Shown: positions 50,936 through 59,593 of the stretch, in pieces
How positions within the stretch are numbered: position 1 is the first letter of the stretch
Layout of the letters: each line of letters opens with the position of its first letter
Notes under the pieces: generated by a model
Databases searched by the model: none
What the model was told of the DNA's origin: nothing
Seen by the model: only the letters and a program-made list of their open reading frames with translations
Made by a program: the position numbers and the translations under genes
Origin: Nocardioides jiangsuensis
Lineage (GTDB): Bacteria > Actinomycetota > Actinomycetes > Propionibacteriales > Nocardioidaceae
Length of the DNA stretch: 64,000 nucleotides
Assembly: GCF_019679455.1 (NCBI RefSeq)
Contig: NZ_JAIEZQ010000003.1
Span: 496,001 to 560,000, forward strand
Reading direction: 5' to 3'

Positions 50936-52531
50936 GTGCGTAACTACTTCGACGACCTCGGGACCCTGGGGTCTGTCTACGAGACGGTGGACTGGGCTGC
51001 AACTCCGCTCGGACCAGTCGCGTCCTGGAGCGAGGCGCTGGTCACCACCGTCGACCTCATGACCAAGACCCGGTTCCCCGTCACGCTCATGTGGGGGCCG
51101 GAGCTCGTCCTCGTCTACAACGAGGCGTTCGTCCCGCTGATCGCCGACAAGCACCCGAGTGCCCTGGGCACGCCGGCACGCGACGTGTTCCCGGAGGCGT
51201 GGCCGCTGATCGGCCCCATGCTGCACGGGGTGCTGGACGGGAACGACGCCACCTGGGTCGAGGACGAGTACGTACCACTGCACCGGCGCGGCTTCCTCGA
51301 GGAGTGCTACTTCACGTTCTCCTACTCGCCGGTGCGGGGCCGCGACAACCGCGTCGAGGGCGTCATGGACATCGCCGCGGAGACCACGGAGGAGGTCCTC
51401 TCCCGGCGTCGCCTGCAGCTGCTGAGCCGGCTCAACGAACGTCTCGCCCACGTCGAGCTTCCCGAGGAGATGCGCGACAACGCACTGCCGCTCCTGCGGG
51501 CCGCGGCCCACGACTTCCCCGAGGCCGACATCCGGCTCAGCACGGTCGGTGGCGCCGCCGCGGGGCCGGTACCCGACGACCCGGCGGAGGTCGTCGCCCT
51601 CGGGTACGGCGTGCTCGAGACCCGGGGTGACCGCCGGGTGGCGCGGCTGCCGCTGAGCTCCTCCGACGCGGGGGAGCAGTGCCTCCTCGTGGTCACGCTC
51701 AGCCCGTTCCTGGCCCTGGACGACGACTACCTGGGGTTCCTCCGCCTGGTCGCGGCCGCGCTCCGGGAGGCGCTGGAGCGGGTGCGGGTGAGGAGCGCCG
51801 AACGGCACATGGCCGAGGTCCAGCGGGGGATGTCCGAGGCATTCCAGCGCAGCCTGCTCCCACGGTTCATCCGGTCGCAGCGCCCGGAGGTGGCGGTGCG
51901 CTACCAGCCGGCGGTCGAGCTGGCCCAGATCGGCGGGGACTGGTACGACCTGTTCGAGCTGTCCGACGGCTCGCTGACGGTGGTGATCGGTGACGTCGCC
52001 GGCCACGACCAGCAGGCCGCCGCGGCGATGGCCGAGGTGCGCAACATGTTGCGCGGAGTCGCCTACACGATGCATCCCGACGCGCCCGGCCAGGTGCTGC
52101 GGGGGGTCGACCGGGTCATGCTGGCGACCGCGCAGGACATCGTCGCCACCGCCGTACTCGCGCAGGTGAGCGGTGACGGCCGGGGGCCGCTGACGCTCCG
52201 CTGGTCCAACGCCGGGCACCCGCCGCCGGTGCTGATCGAGCCGGACGGACGGACTCGTCTGCTCGAGGACGCTCCCGACCTGCTGCTCGGCGTGGACGCC
52301 ACGACGTCGCGGGGGGACCACTGCGTCACCCTGCCGCCGGGAACCACCGTGGTCCTCTACACCGACGGCCTCATCGAACGTCGTGGCGTCCCGGTCGCCG
52401 AGGGGCTTGCCTGGATCGTCGAGGTGCTGCGGGACTGCCACCGCCTGGGCGTGGAGGAGCTGTGCGACCACCTGCTGCGCAGCTCGGTCGCGGCCGAGGA
52501 CGACATCGCCCTGCTCGTCCTCCGGGCCTGA
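50936..52531 (+). CDS. PAS-GAF-SpoIIE (PP2C-type) serine phosphatase
   Basis: 531 residues. PAS near 20-150 (FPVTLMWGPELVLVYNEAFV, EECYFTFSYSPVRGRDNRV), a GAF-like middle (near 165-285), and a SpoIIE/RsbU catalytic domain near 300-525: SLLPRFIRSQRPEVAVRYQP, GGDWYDLFELSDGSLTVVIG, DVAGHDQQAAAAMAEVRNML, SNAGHPPPVL and LYTDGLIERRG. The Asp residues of GGDWYD and DVAGHD are the metal ligands. This architecture acts in partner-switching pathways that release sigma factors. No anti-sigma or STAS gene is adjacent, so the target is elsewhere. Confidence 0.9.
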   Translation: MRNYFDDLGTLGSVYETVDWAATPLGPVASWSEALVTTVDLMTKTRFPVTLMWGPELVLVYNEAFVPLIADKHPSALGTPARDVFPEAWPLIGPMLHGVLDGNDATWVEDEYVPLHRRGFLEECYFTFSYSPVRGRDNRVEGVMDIAAETTEEVLSRRRLQLLSRLNERLAHVELPEEMRDNALPLLRAAAHDFPEADIRLSTVGGAAAGPVPDDPAEVVALGYGVLETRGDRRVARLPLSSSDAGEQCLLVVTLSPFLALDDDYLGFLRLVAAALREALERVRVRSAERHMAEVQRGMSEAFQRSLLPRFIRSQRPEVAVRYQPAVELAQIGGDWYDLFELSDGSLTVVIGDVAGHDQQAAAAMAEVRNMLRGVAYTMHPDAPGQVLRGVDRVMLATAQDIVATAVLAQVSGDGRGPLTLRWSNAGHPPPVLIEPDGRTRLLEDAPDLLLGVDATTSRGDHCVTLPPGTTVVLYTDGLIERRGVPVAEGLAWIVEVLRDCHRLGVEELCDHLLRSSVAAEDDIALLVLRA

Positions 52532-52666
52532 CGGTTGGGGCGTTGGCGTCTCCCGCCGAGGAGGTCCGGCGTGGTCCGGCGTGGGGACCGACGGGTCTCG
52601 CCCCGCGACCGCAGCGCCACTAGGGTGCGAAGGGTCCGCACCGTTTCCTCGACCCAGGAGTCCGCG

Positions 52667-53080
52667 ATGGCCTCTCGACTCAACCCGTACATCAGCTTCG
52701 GCGGCGACGCCCGGCAGGCCATGGAGTTCTACCAGGCCGTCTTCGGCGGCAACCTGACCCTGAGCACCTTCGGCGAGTTCGGGGCTCCCGACCCCGGATC
52801 GGCCGACAAGATCATGCACGCCAATCTCGAGACCGACCGCGGGTTCACCCTGATGGGCGCCGACACCCCGCCCGGGATGGAGCACAACCCGGGCAACAAC
52901 ATCGCGGTGAGCCTCAGCGGGGACGACGCCGACGAGCTGCGTGGCTACTGGGAGAAGCTCTCCGCCAGCGGCAGCGTGTCGGTCCCGCTGGAGCGGCAGA
53001 TGTGGGGCGACGAGTTCGGCGCCTGCGAGGACCGGTTCGGGATCTCGTGGATGGTCAACATCGCCCAGCCCCAGGGCTGA
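52667..53080 (+). CDS. VOC-superfamily (PhnB/glyoxalase-like) protein
   Basis: 137 residues. RLNPYISFGGDARQAMEFYQ then AVFGGNLTLSTFGEFG, IMHANLETDRGFTLMGADTP, and C-terminal MWGDEFGACEDRFGISWMVN. This is the PhnB-type single-module vicinal-oxygen-chelate fold. A function is not assignable from sequence alone. ATG 52667 with AGGAG upstream. Its 3' end overlaps the convergent membrane-protein gene by 26 bp. Confidence 0.85.
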   Translation: MASRLNPYISFGGDARQAMEFYQAVFGGNLTLSTFGEFGAPDPGSADKIMHANLETDRGFTLMGADTPPGMEHNPGNNIAVSLSGDDADELRGYWEKLSASGSVSVPLERQMWGDEFGACEDRFGISWMVNIAQPQG

Positions 53081-53744
53081 GCACCGGACTCGCCCGCGGC
53101 AGCCGTACGGCGACCAGGGCGGCCGAGACCGCGGCGACCGCACCGCCGAGGGGCTGGACGACCGGGACGGGGATCCCGAGCAGCGCGAACACGACCAGAC
53201 CCGTGGCGTAGCCGTAGCCCGGCCAGCGGAGCTCCGGCGACGTCCGGGCGAGCGCGAGCCCGAAGACCACGGCACCGGCGACGAACAGCAGCAGGCCGAC
53301 CCCGGCGGTGCTGAACAGCGGCGTTCCGTACACGTCCGCGTCGATGTCGCGTGCGGTCTCGTCGCCGGCCAGGAACGCCCGACCGATCGCCGGCTGCGCG
53401 AACGCGGCGGCCGCGAAGACCGCGGTCAGCAGCGTGTTCGCGACGATGGTCAGCGACGTGGCCACGAGCGCCGGCACAGCCGCCGGGCCCCGGACCAGCA
53501 GGAGCAGCGCGGCGACCAGACCGACCAGGCCGAGCCCGGCGCCGAGGATGCTCGCGCCCAGGTGGCTGGCCAGGAAGAGGTCGGTGGTGACGTAGCGGGA
53601 GTAGCCCGCGAAGTCGGTCTCCGGGTCCGGCTGGTGGGTCAGCGTGGACAGGGTGAGCAGCACGCCGTACACCGGGAGCAGCCAGAGACCCGCCCGGACC
53701 AGGGCCAGCGTCCTGCTGGTCGGGTCCCCCGTCGGCGCGGTCAT
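53055..53744 (-). CDS. Integral membrane protein of unknown function
   Basis: 229 residues, six hydrophobic segments, ending with Arg-rich VRLPRASPVLSPGAGRC. Contains TDLFLASHLGASILGAGLGL near 57 and a loop with QPAIGRAFLAGDETARDIDA near 125. No transporter signature. ATG 53744 is chosen because the preceding 24 codons look non-coding. Confidence 0.6.
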   Translation of the reverse strand: MTAPTGDPTSRTLALVRAGLWLLPVYGVLLTLSTLTHQPDPETDFAGYSRYVTTDLFLASHLGASILGAGLGLVGLVAALLLLVRGPAAVPALVATSLTIVANTLLTAVFAAAAFAQPAIGRAFLAGDETARDIDADVYGTPLFSTAGVGLLLFVAGAVVFGLALARTSPELRWPGYGYATGLVVFALLGIPVPVVQPLGGAVAAVSAALVAVRLPRASPVLSPGAGRC

Positions 53745-53796
53745 GCGTCGACGGTAGGCCAGCCGCGGAGCCCGCCGACATGGCCCGGACGGACCC

Positions 53797-54459
53797 TCAG
53801 GCGTCCTGCTCGGCACGTTCCTTGATGCCGAGCAGCATCTTGCGTTCCATCGCGAAGTGCACGGGGGTGAGCGCGTACTTGTTCATCAGCCACCCCGCCG
53901 GGCTCGGCCGGAAGTCGCTCTGGAACCGGACCACGAGCCGCGTCCCGCCCCAGGAGGTGGGCCTCAGCCGGAACGTCCAGCACGGGTACGGCAGGTTGCC
54001 CGCGAGCGCGTCGGCGCGGCTGCCGGAGGGACCGAGCACGAGGACGTGCGGGGCCTCGAGCCGGGCCACGACGAAGCGCAGCGGCGGATCCGTCCCGGCG
54101 GGGACCAGCCGGACCACGTCGCCCACGGCGAGGTCCTGCAGCTCGGGGTGGATCCGGTCCGCGCTGTGCATGTGCAGGCCGACGAGGTTCTCCAGCCAGT
54201 CGTAGCTGTACATCCCGCCACGACCCTGCCCCAGCTGCACGAGCCACGGCCACACGCGCTCGACCGGTGCGTCGATCGTGACCGCATGGGTGGTGCGGTA
54301 CCTCGCCTCGCCGACGATCTCGTCGCCCGGCAGGGACTCCTCGGTCTCGTCGGGGGTGGCGCCCCAGTGCGTCATCGCCGGCCAGCGGGAGACGCCGTAC
54401 GCCGCGCCGGCCGCGACGGCCAGCGCGAGGGGCCTGGTGAGCATCCTGGTCGAGGGCAT
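53797..54459 (-). CDS. SRPBCC-fold membrane-anchored protein
   Basis: 220 residues. One N-terminal helix near 8-22 (LALAVAAGAAYGVSRW), then an SRPBCC domain from about 55: THAVTIDAPVERVWPWLVQL, GRGGMYSYDWLENLVGLHMH, VVRLVPAGTDPPLRFVVARL and TSWGGTRLVVRFQSDF. Such proteins bind hydrophobic ligands or act in polyketide-cyclase-like chemistry; the ligand is not known. Same strand as the next two genes. Confidence 0.72.
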   Translation of the reverse strand: MPSTRMLTRPLALAVAAGAAYGVSRWPAMTHWGATPDETEESLPGDEIVGEARYRTTHAVTIDAPVERVWPWLVQLGQGRGGMYSYDWLENLVGLHMHSADRIHPELQDLAVGDVVRLVPAGTDPPLRFVVARLEAPHVLVLGPSGSRADALAGNLPYPCWTFRLRPTSWGGTRLVVRFQSDFRPSPAGWLMNKYALTPVHFAMERKMLLGIKERAEQDA

Positions 54460-54504
54460 GCCTCGATCATGTGCCGTGGCGGCGCCGTACGACAGGGACG
54501 ATGG

Positions 54505-55479
54505 TCACGACCTCGGCGACGGGCGGGGACGTCGGAGCCGCTCGACCAGCCGGGCCCGGTGCGCGGAGACGCGGGACCAGACGACCTGCTGCGTCGCCAG
54601 GGTGATCCAGCCGGCGAGGGCCATGCCGGACAGGTTCAGCAGCAGCTGGAGCGAGCTGCCCCAGATCTCGTCGCCGGCGCCGAAGGCCAGCCCCAGGGCG
54701 ACGTTCCCGGCCGCCGGGACCGTCGTCACCGAGATGAACACCCCGGACAGCCCGCCGACGCGGGCCGAGGTGAGGGAGAGGACGCCGGCGGCCGCGGCGA
54801 TGACCGCGACGATGAACGACCACTTGTCGGGGGTGTAGATGAAGGCGGTGTCCGGCCGGTGGCCGGTCACGTCCGCGAGCGTCACCCAGCCCAGCGCGCG
54901 GCCGACCAGCGCCGCGGCCGTCGTCGCCGCGATCGCCACGGCGAAGCCGGCCAGGAGCGTGCGGACGGCGATCGCCAGCAGGGAGTAGCGACGACGCACG
55001 AGCGCCACGCCGAGCGCGGCGACCGCGCCGAACTCCGGGCCGAGCACCATCGCCCCGATCACCAGGATCTGGGAGTCGAGCACGATCGCGACGCCGGCGA
55101 TCAGGGTGGCCAGCACCATGAAGCTGACGTAGGTCCAGTTGAGCTCGGACTCCTCGTAGGACCGCTGCGTGACGTCCGCCCAGACGACGGCGTCGGCGCT
55201 GCTTCCCGGGGACCGCCGCTCCGCGTCGAACCCGGTCTGCGAGAGCCAGGCCCGTACCGGTTCCACGTGCAGGCTGCCCTCGTGGTGGACGCCGAGGTCG
55301 CGCAGCCGGTCGATGACGTCGTTGGCGGCCTCCCGGGCGACGTCGGCGAGCACCAGGTCGCCGCGCGGACGGACCGCCGCGCCCCGGATCGTGGACAGGC
55401 TGCTGACGGCCGGGTCGTCCAGGGCGGCCAGCACGTCGTCGGTCAGGTGGGTCGGTGCCGTGATCCGCAGGTGCAGCAT
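54505..55479 (-). CDS. DUF389 family membrane protein
   Basis: 324 residues. Soluble N-terminal domain (about 1-120, MLHLRITAPTHLTDDVLAAL) and a six-helix C-terminal membrane domain beginning NWTYVSFMVLATLIAGVAIV then LDSQILVIGAMVLGPEFGAV near 145, the DUF389/TIGR00341 signature. Function unproven. ATG 55479; a GTC/ATG stretch upstream would add 11 residues. Ends 45 nt before the SRPBCC gene start. Confidence 0.82.
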   Translation of the reverse strand: MLHLRITAPTHLTDDVLAALDDPAVSSLSTIRGAAVRPRGDLVLADVAREAANDVIDRLRDLGVHHEGSLHVEPVRAWLSQTGFDAERRSPGSSADAVVWADVTQRSYEESELNWTYVSFMVLATLIAGVAIVLDSQILVIGAMVLGPEFGAVAALGVALVRRRYSLLAIAVRTLLAGFAVAIAATTAAALVGRALGWVTLADVTGHRPDTAFIYTPDKWSFIVAVIAAAAGVLSLTSARVGGLSGVFISVTTVPAAGNVALGLAFGAGDEIWGSSLQLLLNLSGMALAGWITLATQQVVWSRVSAHRARLVERLRRPRPSPRS

Positions 55480-55537
55480 CCGCACAGTGTGCCGCAAGCG
55501 ACACCACGTCATCCCGAAGGCCGTGCGGGGGCACGAG

Positions 55538-56245
55538 TCAGTGACGCCGGACGTCGGTGCCGGGGTCGAACCGGTAGCCCATACCGGGCTCGTTGAGCAG
55601 GTAGCGCGGCCGCGCCGGGTCCGGCTCGAGCTTGCGGCGCAGCTGGGCCATGTAGAGCCGCAAGTTGCCCTGCGCGTTCTCGTACCCGGGCCCCCAGACC
55701 TCGCGGAGCAGCTGCTTCTGGCTGAGCAGCTTGCCGGGATGCCGCAGCAGCACCTCGAGCAGGTGCCACTCGGTCGGTGTCAGACGTACGTCGACGACGC
55801 CGTCCTCGTCGGTGTACGTGACCCTCCGGGCGGCGAGGTCGACGGTGGCCCGCCCGAGCTGCACCGCGGGCTGGCTCTCGGGCGACCCGGCGCGCCGGGT
55901 GAGGGCGCGCAGGCGGGCCAGCAGCTCGTCGACCCCGAACGGCTTGGTGAGGTAGTCGTCCGCGCCGGCGTCGAGGGCCTCGACCTTGTCGATGCTGTCG
56001 CTGCGCCCGGACAGGACGAGGATCGGCGCGCTGCTCCAGCCCCGCAGGCCCCGGATCACGTCGACCCCGTCGAGGTCCGGGAGGCCGAGGTCGAGGATCA
56101 CGAGGTCAGGCGGGTTGCGCGCCGCCGTCGCCAGCGCCTCCGCGCCGGTGGTGGCGGTGTGCACCTCGTACCGGCGGGCGCGCAGGTTGATGGCCAGGGC
56201 GCGCACGATCTGGGGCTCGTCGTCGACCACGAGGACCCGGTTCAC
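55538..56245 (-). CDS. kdpE: Response regulator KdpE
   Basis: 235 residues. Receiver domain VLVVDDEPQIVRALAINLRA with phospho-acceptor Asp52 in VILDLGLPDLDG, then TKPFGVDEL (Lys/switch region), and an OmpR-type winged helix near 140-230 (LTPTEWHLLEVLLRHPGKLL, LRLYMAQLRRKLEPDP, GMGYRF). It activates the kdp operon under potassium limitation. Overlaps kdpD by 4 bp. The direct-repeat array 63483-63542 is its likely target. Confidence 0.95.
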   Translation of the reverse strand: MNRVLVVDDEPQIVRALAINLRARRYEVHTATTGAEALATAARNPPDLVILDLGLPDLDGVDVIRGLRGWSSAPILVLSGRSDSIDKVEALDAGADDYLTKPFGVDELLARLRALTRRAGSPESQPAVQLGRATVDLAARRVTYTDEDGVVDVRLTPTEWHLLEVLLRHPGKLLSQKQLLREVWGPGYENAQGNLRLYMAQLRRKLEPDPARPRYLLNEPGMGYRFDPGTDVRRH

Positions 56246-58860
56246 GGCTCGGCCTCCGTCCGCGCCGCCGGCTCGGCACGTCGTTCACGGCGTCCCGGCT
56301 CGGGGGCCGGCGCCTGGTCTGGCGCCGGGACGGCGTTGAGCGACACGACCATGGTCAGCCCGCCGCCGGGCGTCTCCTCGGGGGTCAGCGTGCCACCCAT
56401 CACCTCGGTCAGGCCGCGGGCCAGGGCGAGGCCGAGGCCGACCCCGGTGGTGTTGTCGGTGTCGCCGAGCCGCTGGAACGGTGCGAAGACCCGCTCGCGC
56501 GCTTCCGGCGGGATCCCCGGTCCCCGGTCGATCACCCGGAGCTGCACGGTGCCCCTGAGGCGGCTCCCGGTGAGCGTGGGCGGTGCGGCGGCGGGGGAGT
56601 GGCGCACCGCGTTGGCGAGCAGGTTGGCGACGACCCGCTCCAGCAGCCCGGGGTCGGCGAGGACCTCGGGGAGGTCGTCGGGGAGGTCGATGACGACGTG
56701 CCGACCCTCGTCGCCGACGTCGTCGAGCGCGCGGGCGACCACCTCGAGCAGCGCGGTGGGGCGGGTGAGCACGTCGAGGGCACCGGCCTGGAGCCGGCTC
56801 AGGTCGAGCAGGTTGTCGACGAGTGCGGCCAGCTTGTCCAGCGACTCGTCGGCTGTCTCGAGGAGCTCCTCACGGTCCTCCTCGGACCAGTGGACGTCCC
56901 GGCTGAGCAGGCTGGTGACGGCGGCCTTGGCCGCGGCGAGCGGGGTCCGCAGGTCGTGGCCGACGGCGGCGAGCAGTGCGGTGCGCATCTTGTTCGCCTC
57001 GGCGAGGGGTACGGCGGCCGCCGCGGCCGCACTCAGCCTCTGCCGCTCCAGGACGACGGCGGCCTGCGCCGCGAACGCCCCCACGAGACGCTGCTCGTCG
57101 GCGTGCAGGGGGCGGCCCCGCAGCGCGAGGACCACGTCGTCGCCGAACGGCACCGCGGTGTCCGCCTCCTCGGGGCGGGTGCAGACGTCCGTGCCGGCTC
57201 CGGCCACCACCGACCAGTCGGCGGCCGGGCCCTGGGCCATGACCCCACCCCCGGCGCGGGGCGCGGGCCGGCGCTCGAGCAGGGTCGCCGAGGTGAGGGA
57301 GAACGACTCGCGGACCCGATCCAGGAGCGCCTGCAGGGCGTGCTCCCCGCGCAGCACGCTGCCGGCCAGCGTGGCGAGCGTCTCGGACTCGGCTGCCGAG
57401 CGCGCGGCCTGGCGGGTGCGCCGGGAGGCGAGGTCCACCACCGAGCTGACCAGGAGGGCGACCGCGACGAAGACGCCGAGGGCGAGCACGTTGTTGCCCT
57501 CGTTCACGGCGAACGTGTGCAGCGGCGGCGTGAAGTAGTAGTTGAGCAGGAGCGACCCGCCCACGGCCGCGACCAGCGCCGGCAGGAAGCCGCCGACCAG
57601 GGCGACCACCACCACGACCAGGAGGAAGACCAGCACGTCGCTGACGAGGTTCAAGGTGGCCCGGTGGGACGACAGCGTGAGCGTCAGCAGCGGGGGGAGC
57701 GCCACGGCCAGGACGAAGCCCTGGAACCGGCGGCGCGAGCTGAGCGTTCCGCGCAGCCGCGGGATCCGGGTTCCGCGGCCGGTCTCGCTGTGCGTGACGA
57801 TGTGGACGTCGATGTCGCCCGAGTCGCGGATCGTGGTGGCGCCGATGCCGGGACCCGAGAACAGGGTGGCCAGCCACGACCGCCGGCTCGCGCCGAGCAC
57901 CAGCTGGGTGGCGTTCTCGGCGCGGGCGAACGTGAGCAGGGCCTCGGGCACGTCCTCCCCGAGGATCTGGTGGTAGGTACCGCCGAGGGACTCGACGAGC
58001 CGTCGCTGGTCCGCGAGCGCGGCAGGGTCGGCGCCGGTGAGGCCGTCCGAGCGCGTGACGTGGACCGCGAGCAGCTCGCCTCCGGTCGACCGGGCGGCGA
58101 TCCGCGCCGCCCGACGGACCAGGGTCTCGCCCTCCGGCCCGCCGGTGAGCGCGACCACCACCCGCTCGCGCGTCTCCCAGGTGCCCTCGATCTCGTGCTC
58201 GGACCGGTAGGTCTGCAGGGCCTCGTCGACCTTGTCGGCGGTCCACAGCAGGGCGAGCTCGCGCAGCGCGGTCAGGTTGCCGACGCGGAAGTAGTTGCTC
58301 AGCGCCGCGTCCACCTTCTCGGCGGCGTAGACGTTGCCGTGAGCCATCCTGCGCCGCAGCGCCTCGGGTGCCATGTCGACGAGCTCCACCTGGTCGGCGG
58401 CGCGTACGACGGAGTCGGGAACCGTCTCGCGCTGGGCCACTCCGGTGATCTTGGCGACGACGTCGTTGACCGACTCGAGGTGCTGGATGTTCACCGTGGA
58501 GACCACGTCGATCCCGGCGCCGAGGAGCTCCTCGACGTCCTGCCAGCGCTTCTCGTTGCGCGACCCCGGCACGTTCGTGTGCGCGAGCTCGTCGACCAGC
58601 GCCACCGCGGGCCGGCGGGCGAGCACCGCGTCGACGTCCATCTCGGTGAACACGGCCTCGCGGTACCGCAGCTCGCGCCGGGAGACGATCTCCAGTCCCT
58701 CGGTCATCTCCGCGGTGTGCAGCCGGCCGTGGGTCTCGACGAAGCCGACGACCACGTCGGTGCCGCGCTCGAGGCGACGCCGGCCCTCGCCGAGCATGGC
58801 GTAGGTCTTGCCGACGCCGGGCGCGGCGCCCAGGTACACCCTCAACCGTCCTCGTGCCAT
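56242..58860 (-). CDS. kdpD: Sensor histidine kinase KdpD
   Basis: 872 residues. N-terminal KdpD domain with Walker A-like LGAAPGVGKTYAMLGEGRRR near 9, DELAHTNVPGSRNEKRWQD near 87 and a Usp domain near 245-360. DUF4118 with four membrane helices is near 385-490, GAF near 505-620, then HisKA AAVGHDLRTPLAAAK with phospho-His near 635 and HATPase VVANLLANAVRHSP and DRGPGIPPEAR. It senses K+ limitation or osmotic stress and phosphorylates KdpE. It lies 42 nt after kdpC and is coupled to kdpE. Confidence 0.96.
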   Translation of the reverse strand: MARGRLRVYLGAAPGVGKTYAMLGEGRRRLERGTDVVVGFVETHGRLHTAEMTEGLEIVSRRELRYREAVFTEMDVDAVLARRPAVALVDELAHTNVPGSRNEKRWQDVEELLGAGIDVVSTVNIQHLESVNDVVAKITGVAQRETVPDSVVRAADQVELVDMAPEALRRRMAHGNVYAAEKVDAALSNYFRVGNLTALRELALLWTADKVDEALQTYRSEHEIEGTWETRERVVVALTGGPEGETLVRRAARIAARSTGGELLAVHVTRSDGLTGADPAALADQRRLVESLGGTYHQILGEDVPEALLTFARAENATQLVLGASRRSWLATLFSGPGIGATTIRDSGDIDVHIVTHSETGRGTRIPRLRGTLSSRRRFQGFVLAVALPPLLTLTLSSHRATLNLVSDVLVFLLVVVVVALVGGFLPALVAAVGGSLLLNYYFTPPLHTFAVNEGNNVLALGVFVAVALLVSSVVDLASRRTRQAARSAAESETLATLAGSVLRGEHALQALLDRVRESFSLTSATLLERRPAPRAGGGVMAQGPAADWSVVAGAGTDVCTRPEEADTAVPFGDDVVLALRGRPLHADEQRLVGAFAAQAAVVLERQRLSAAAAAAVPLAEANKMRTALLAAVGHDLRTPLAAAKAAVTSLLSRDVHWSEEDREELLETADESLDKLAALVDNLLDLSRLQAGALDVLTRPTALLEVVARALDDVGDEGRHVVIDLPDDLPEVLADPGLLERVVANLLANAVRHSPAAAPPTLTGSRLRGTVQLRVIDRGPGIPPEARERVFAPFQRLGDTDNTTGVGLGLALARGLTEVMGGTLTPEETPGGGLTMVVSLNAVPAPDQAPAPEPGRRERRAEPAARTEAEP

Positions 58861-58902
58861 GCCACCTCCCGTCGGCTCGTGCGCGCGCGGCGTCGATTCC
58901 GT

Positions 58903-59583
58903 CTACTCCGAGTCTGCCTCGTCCGGCGTGCCGGCCTGCTCGTCGAGCGCCAGGTTCAGCAGCAGCACGTTGACGCGCGGCTCGCCGAGGAAGCCGAGGG
59001 ACCTGCCCTGCGTGAGGTCGTCGACCAGGCGGCGTACCTGCTCGGGGGCGAGGCCGCGCTCGCGGGCCACCCGCGCGGCCTGCAGGTGGGCGTAAGCCGG
59101 GCTGATGTGCGGGTCGAGCCCGGACCCGCTGGCGAGCAGGGCGTCCGGGGGCACCTGTTCGGGATCGACCCCGTCGAGCGCGGCGACGAGGGCCCGGCGC
59201 TCCTCCACCAGCGCGACGAGGTCCGGGTTCTCCGGGCCGTAGTTGGAGGCCGAGCTGGACAGCGGGTCGTAGCCCCCGCCCGCGGCCGAGGGCCGGTTCT
59301 GGAAGTACGCCGGGTCGGGCTCGGTGACCGGCACTCCGACGGCATCGGTGACGGGCTCACCGTCCTCGGTGACCGGCCGGGTGAAGGACTGCCCGAGGAG
59401 CTCCGAGCCGACCAGCCCGTCCCGGGACGCGACCAGCGAGCCGTCGGCGTGGTCGGGGAGGACCACCTGCGCGACGGCGGTCAGGAGCAGCGGGTAGGCC
59501 ACGCCCACGACGAGCGTCAGGACGAGCAGGGCGCGGAGCCCGGCGCCGAGCTGGCGCAGTGCGGCAGGAGTCGATGTCCTCAC
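58903..59583 (-). CDS. kdpC: K+-transporting ATPase subunit KdpC
   Basis: 226 residues. One N-terminal membrane helix near 10-35 (LRALLVLTLVVGVAYPLLLT) and a periplasmic domain with SLVASRDGLVGSELLGQSFT near 50, YFQNRPSAAGGGYDPLSSSA and SNYGPENPDL near 93, and SGSGLDPHISPAYAHLQAAR near 147, all KdpC hallmarks. It stabilises the KdpAB complex. It follows kdpB by 10 nt. Confidence 0.94.
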   Translation of the reverse strand: MRTSTPAALRQLGAGLRALLVLTLVVGVAYPLLLTAVAQVVLPDHADGSLVASRDGLVGSELLGQSFTRPVTEDGEPVTDAVGVPVTEPDPAYFQNRPSAAGGGYDPLSSSASNYGPENPDLVALVEERRALVAALDGVDPEQVPPDALLASGSGLDPHISPAYAHLQAARVARERGLAPEQVRRLVDDLTQGRSLGFLGEPRVNVLLLNLALDEQAGTPDEADSE

Positions 59584-59593
59584 GGGGTACCTC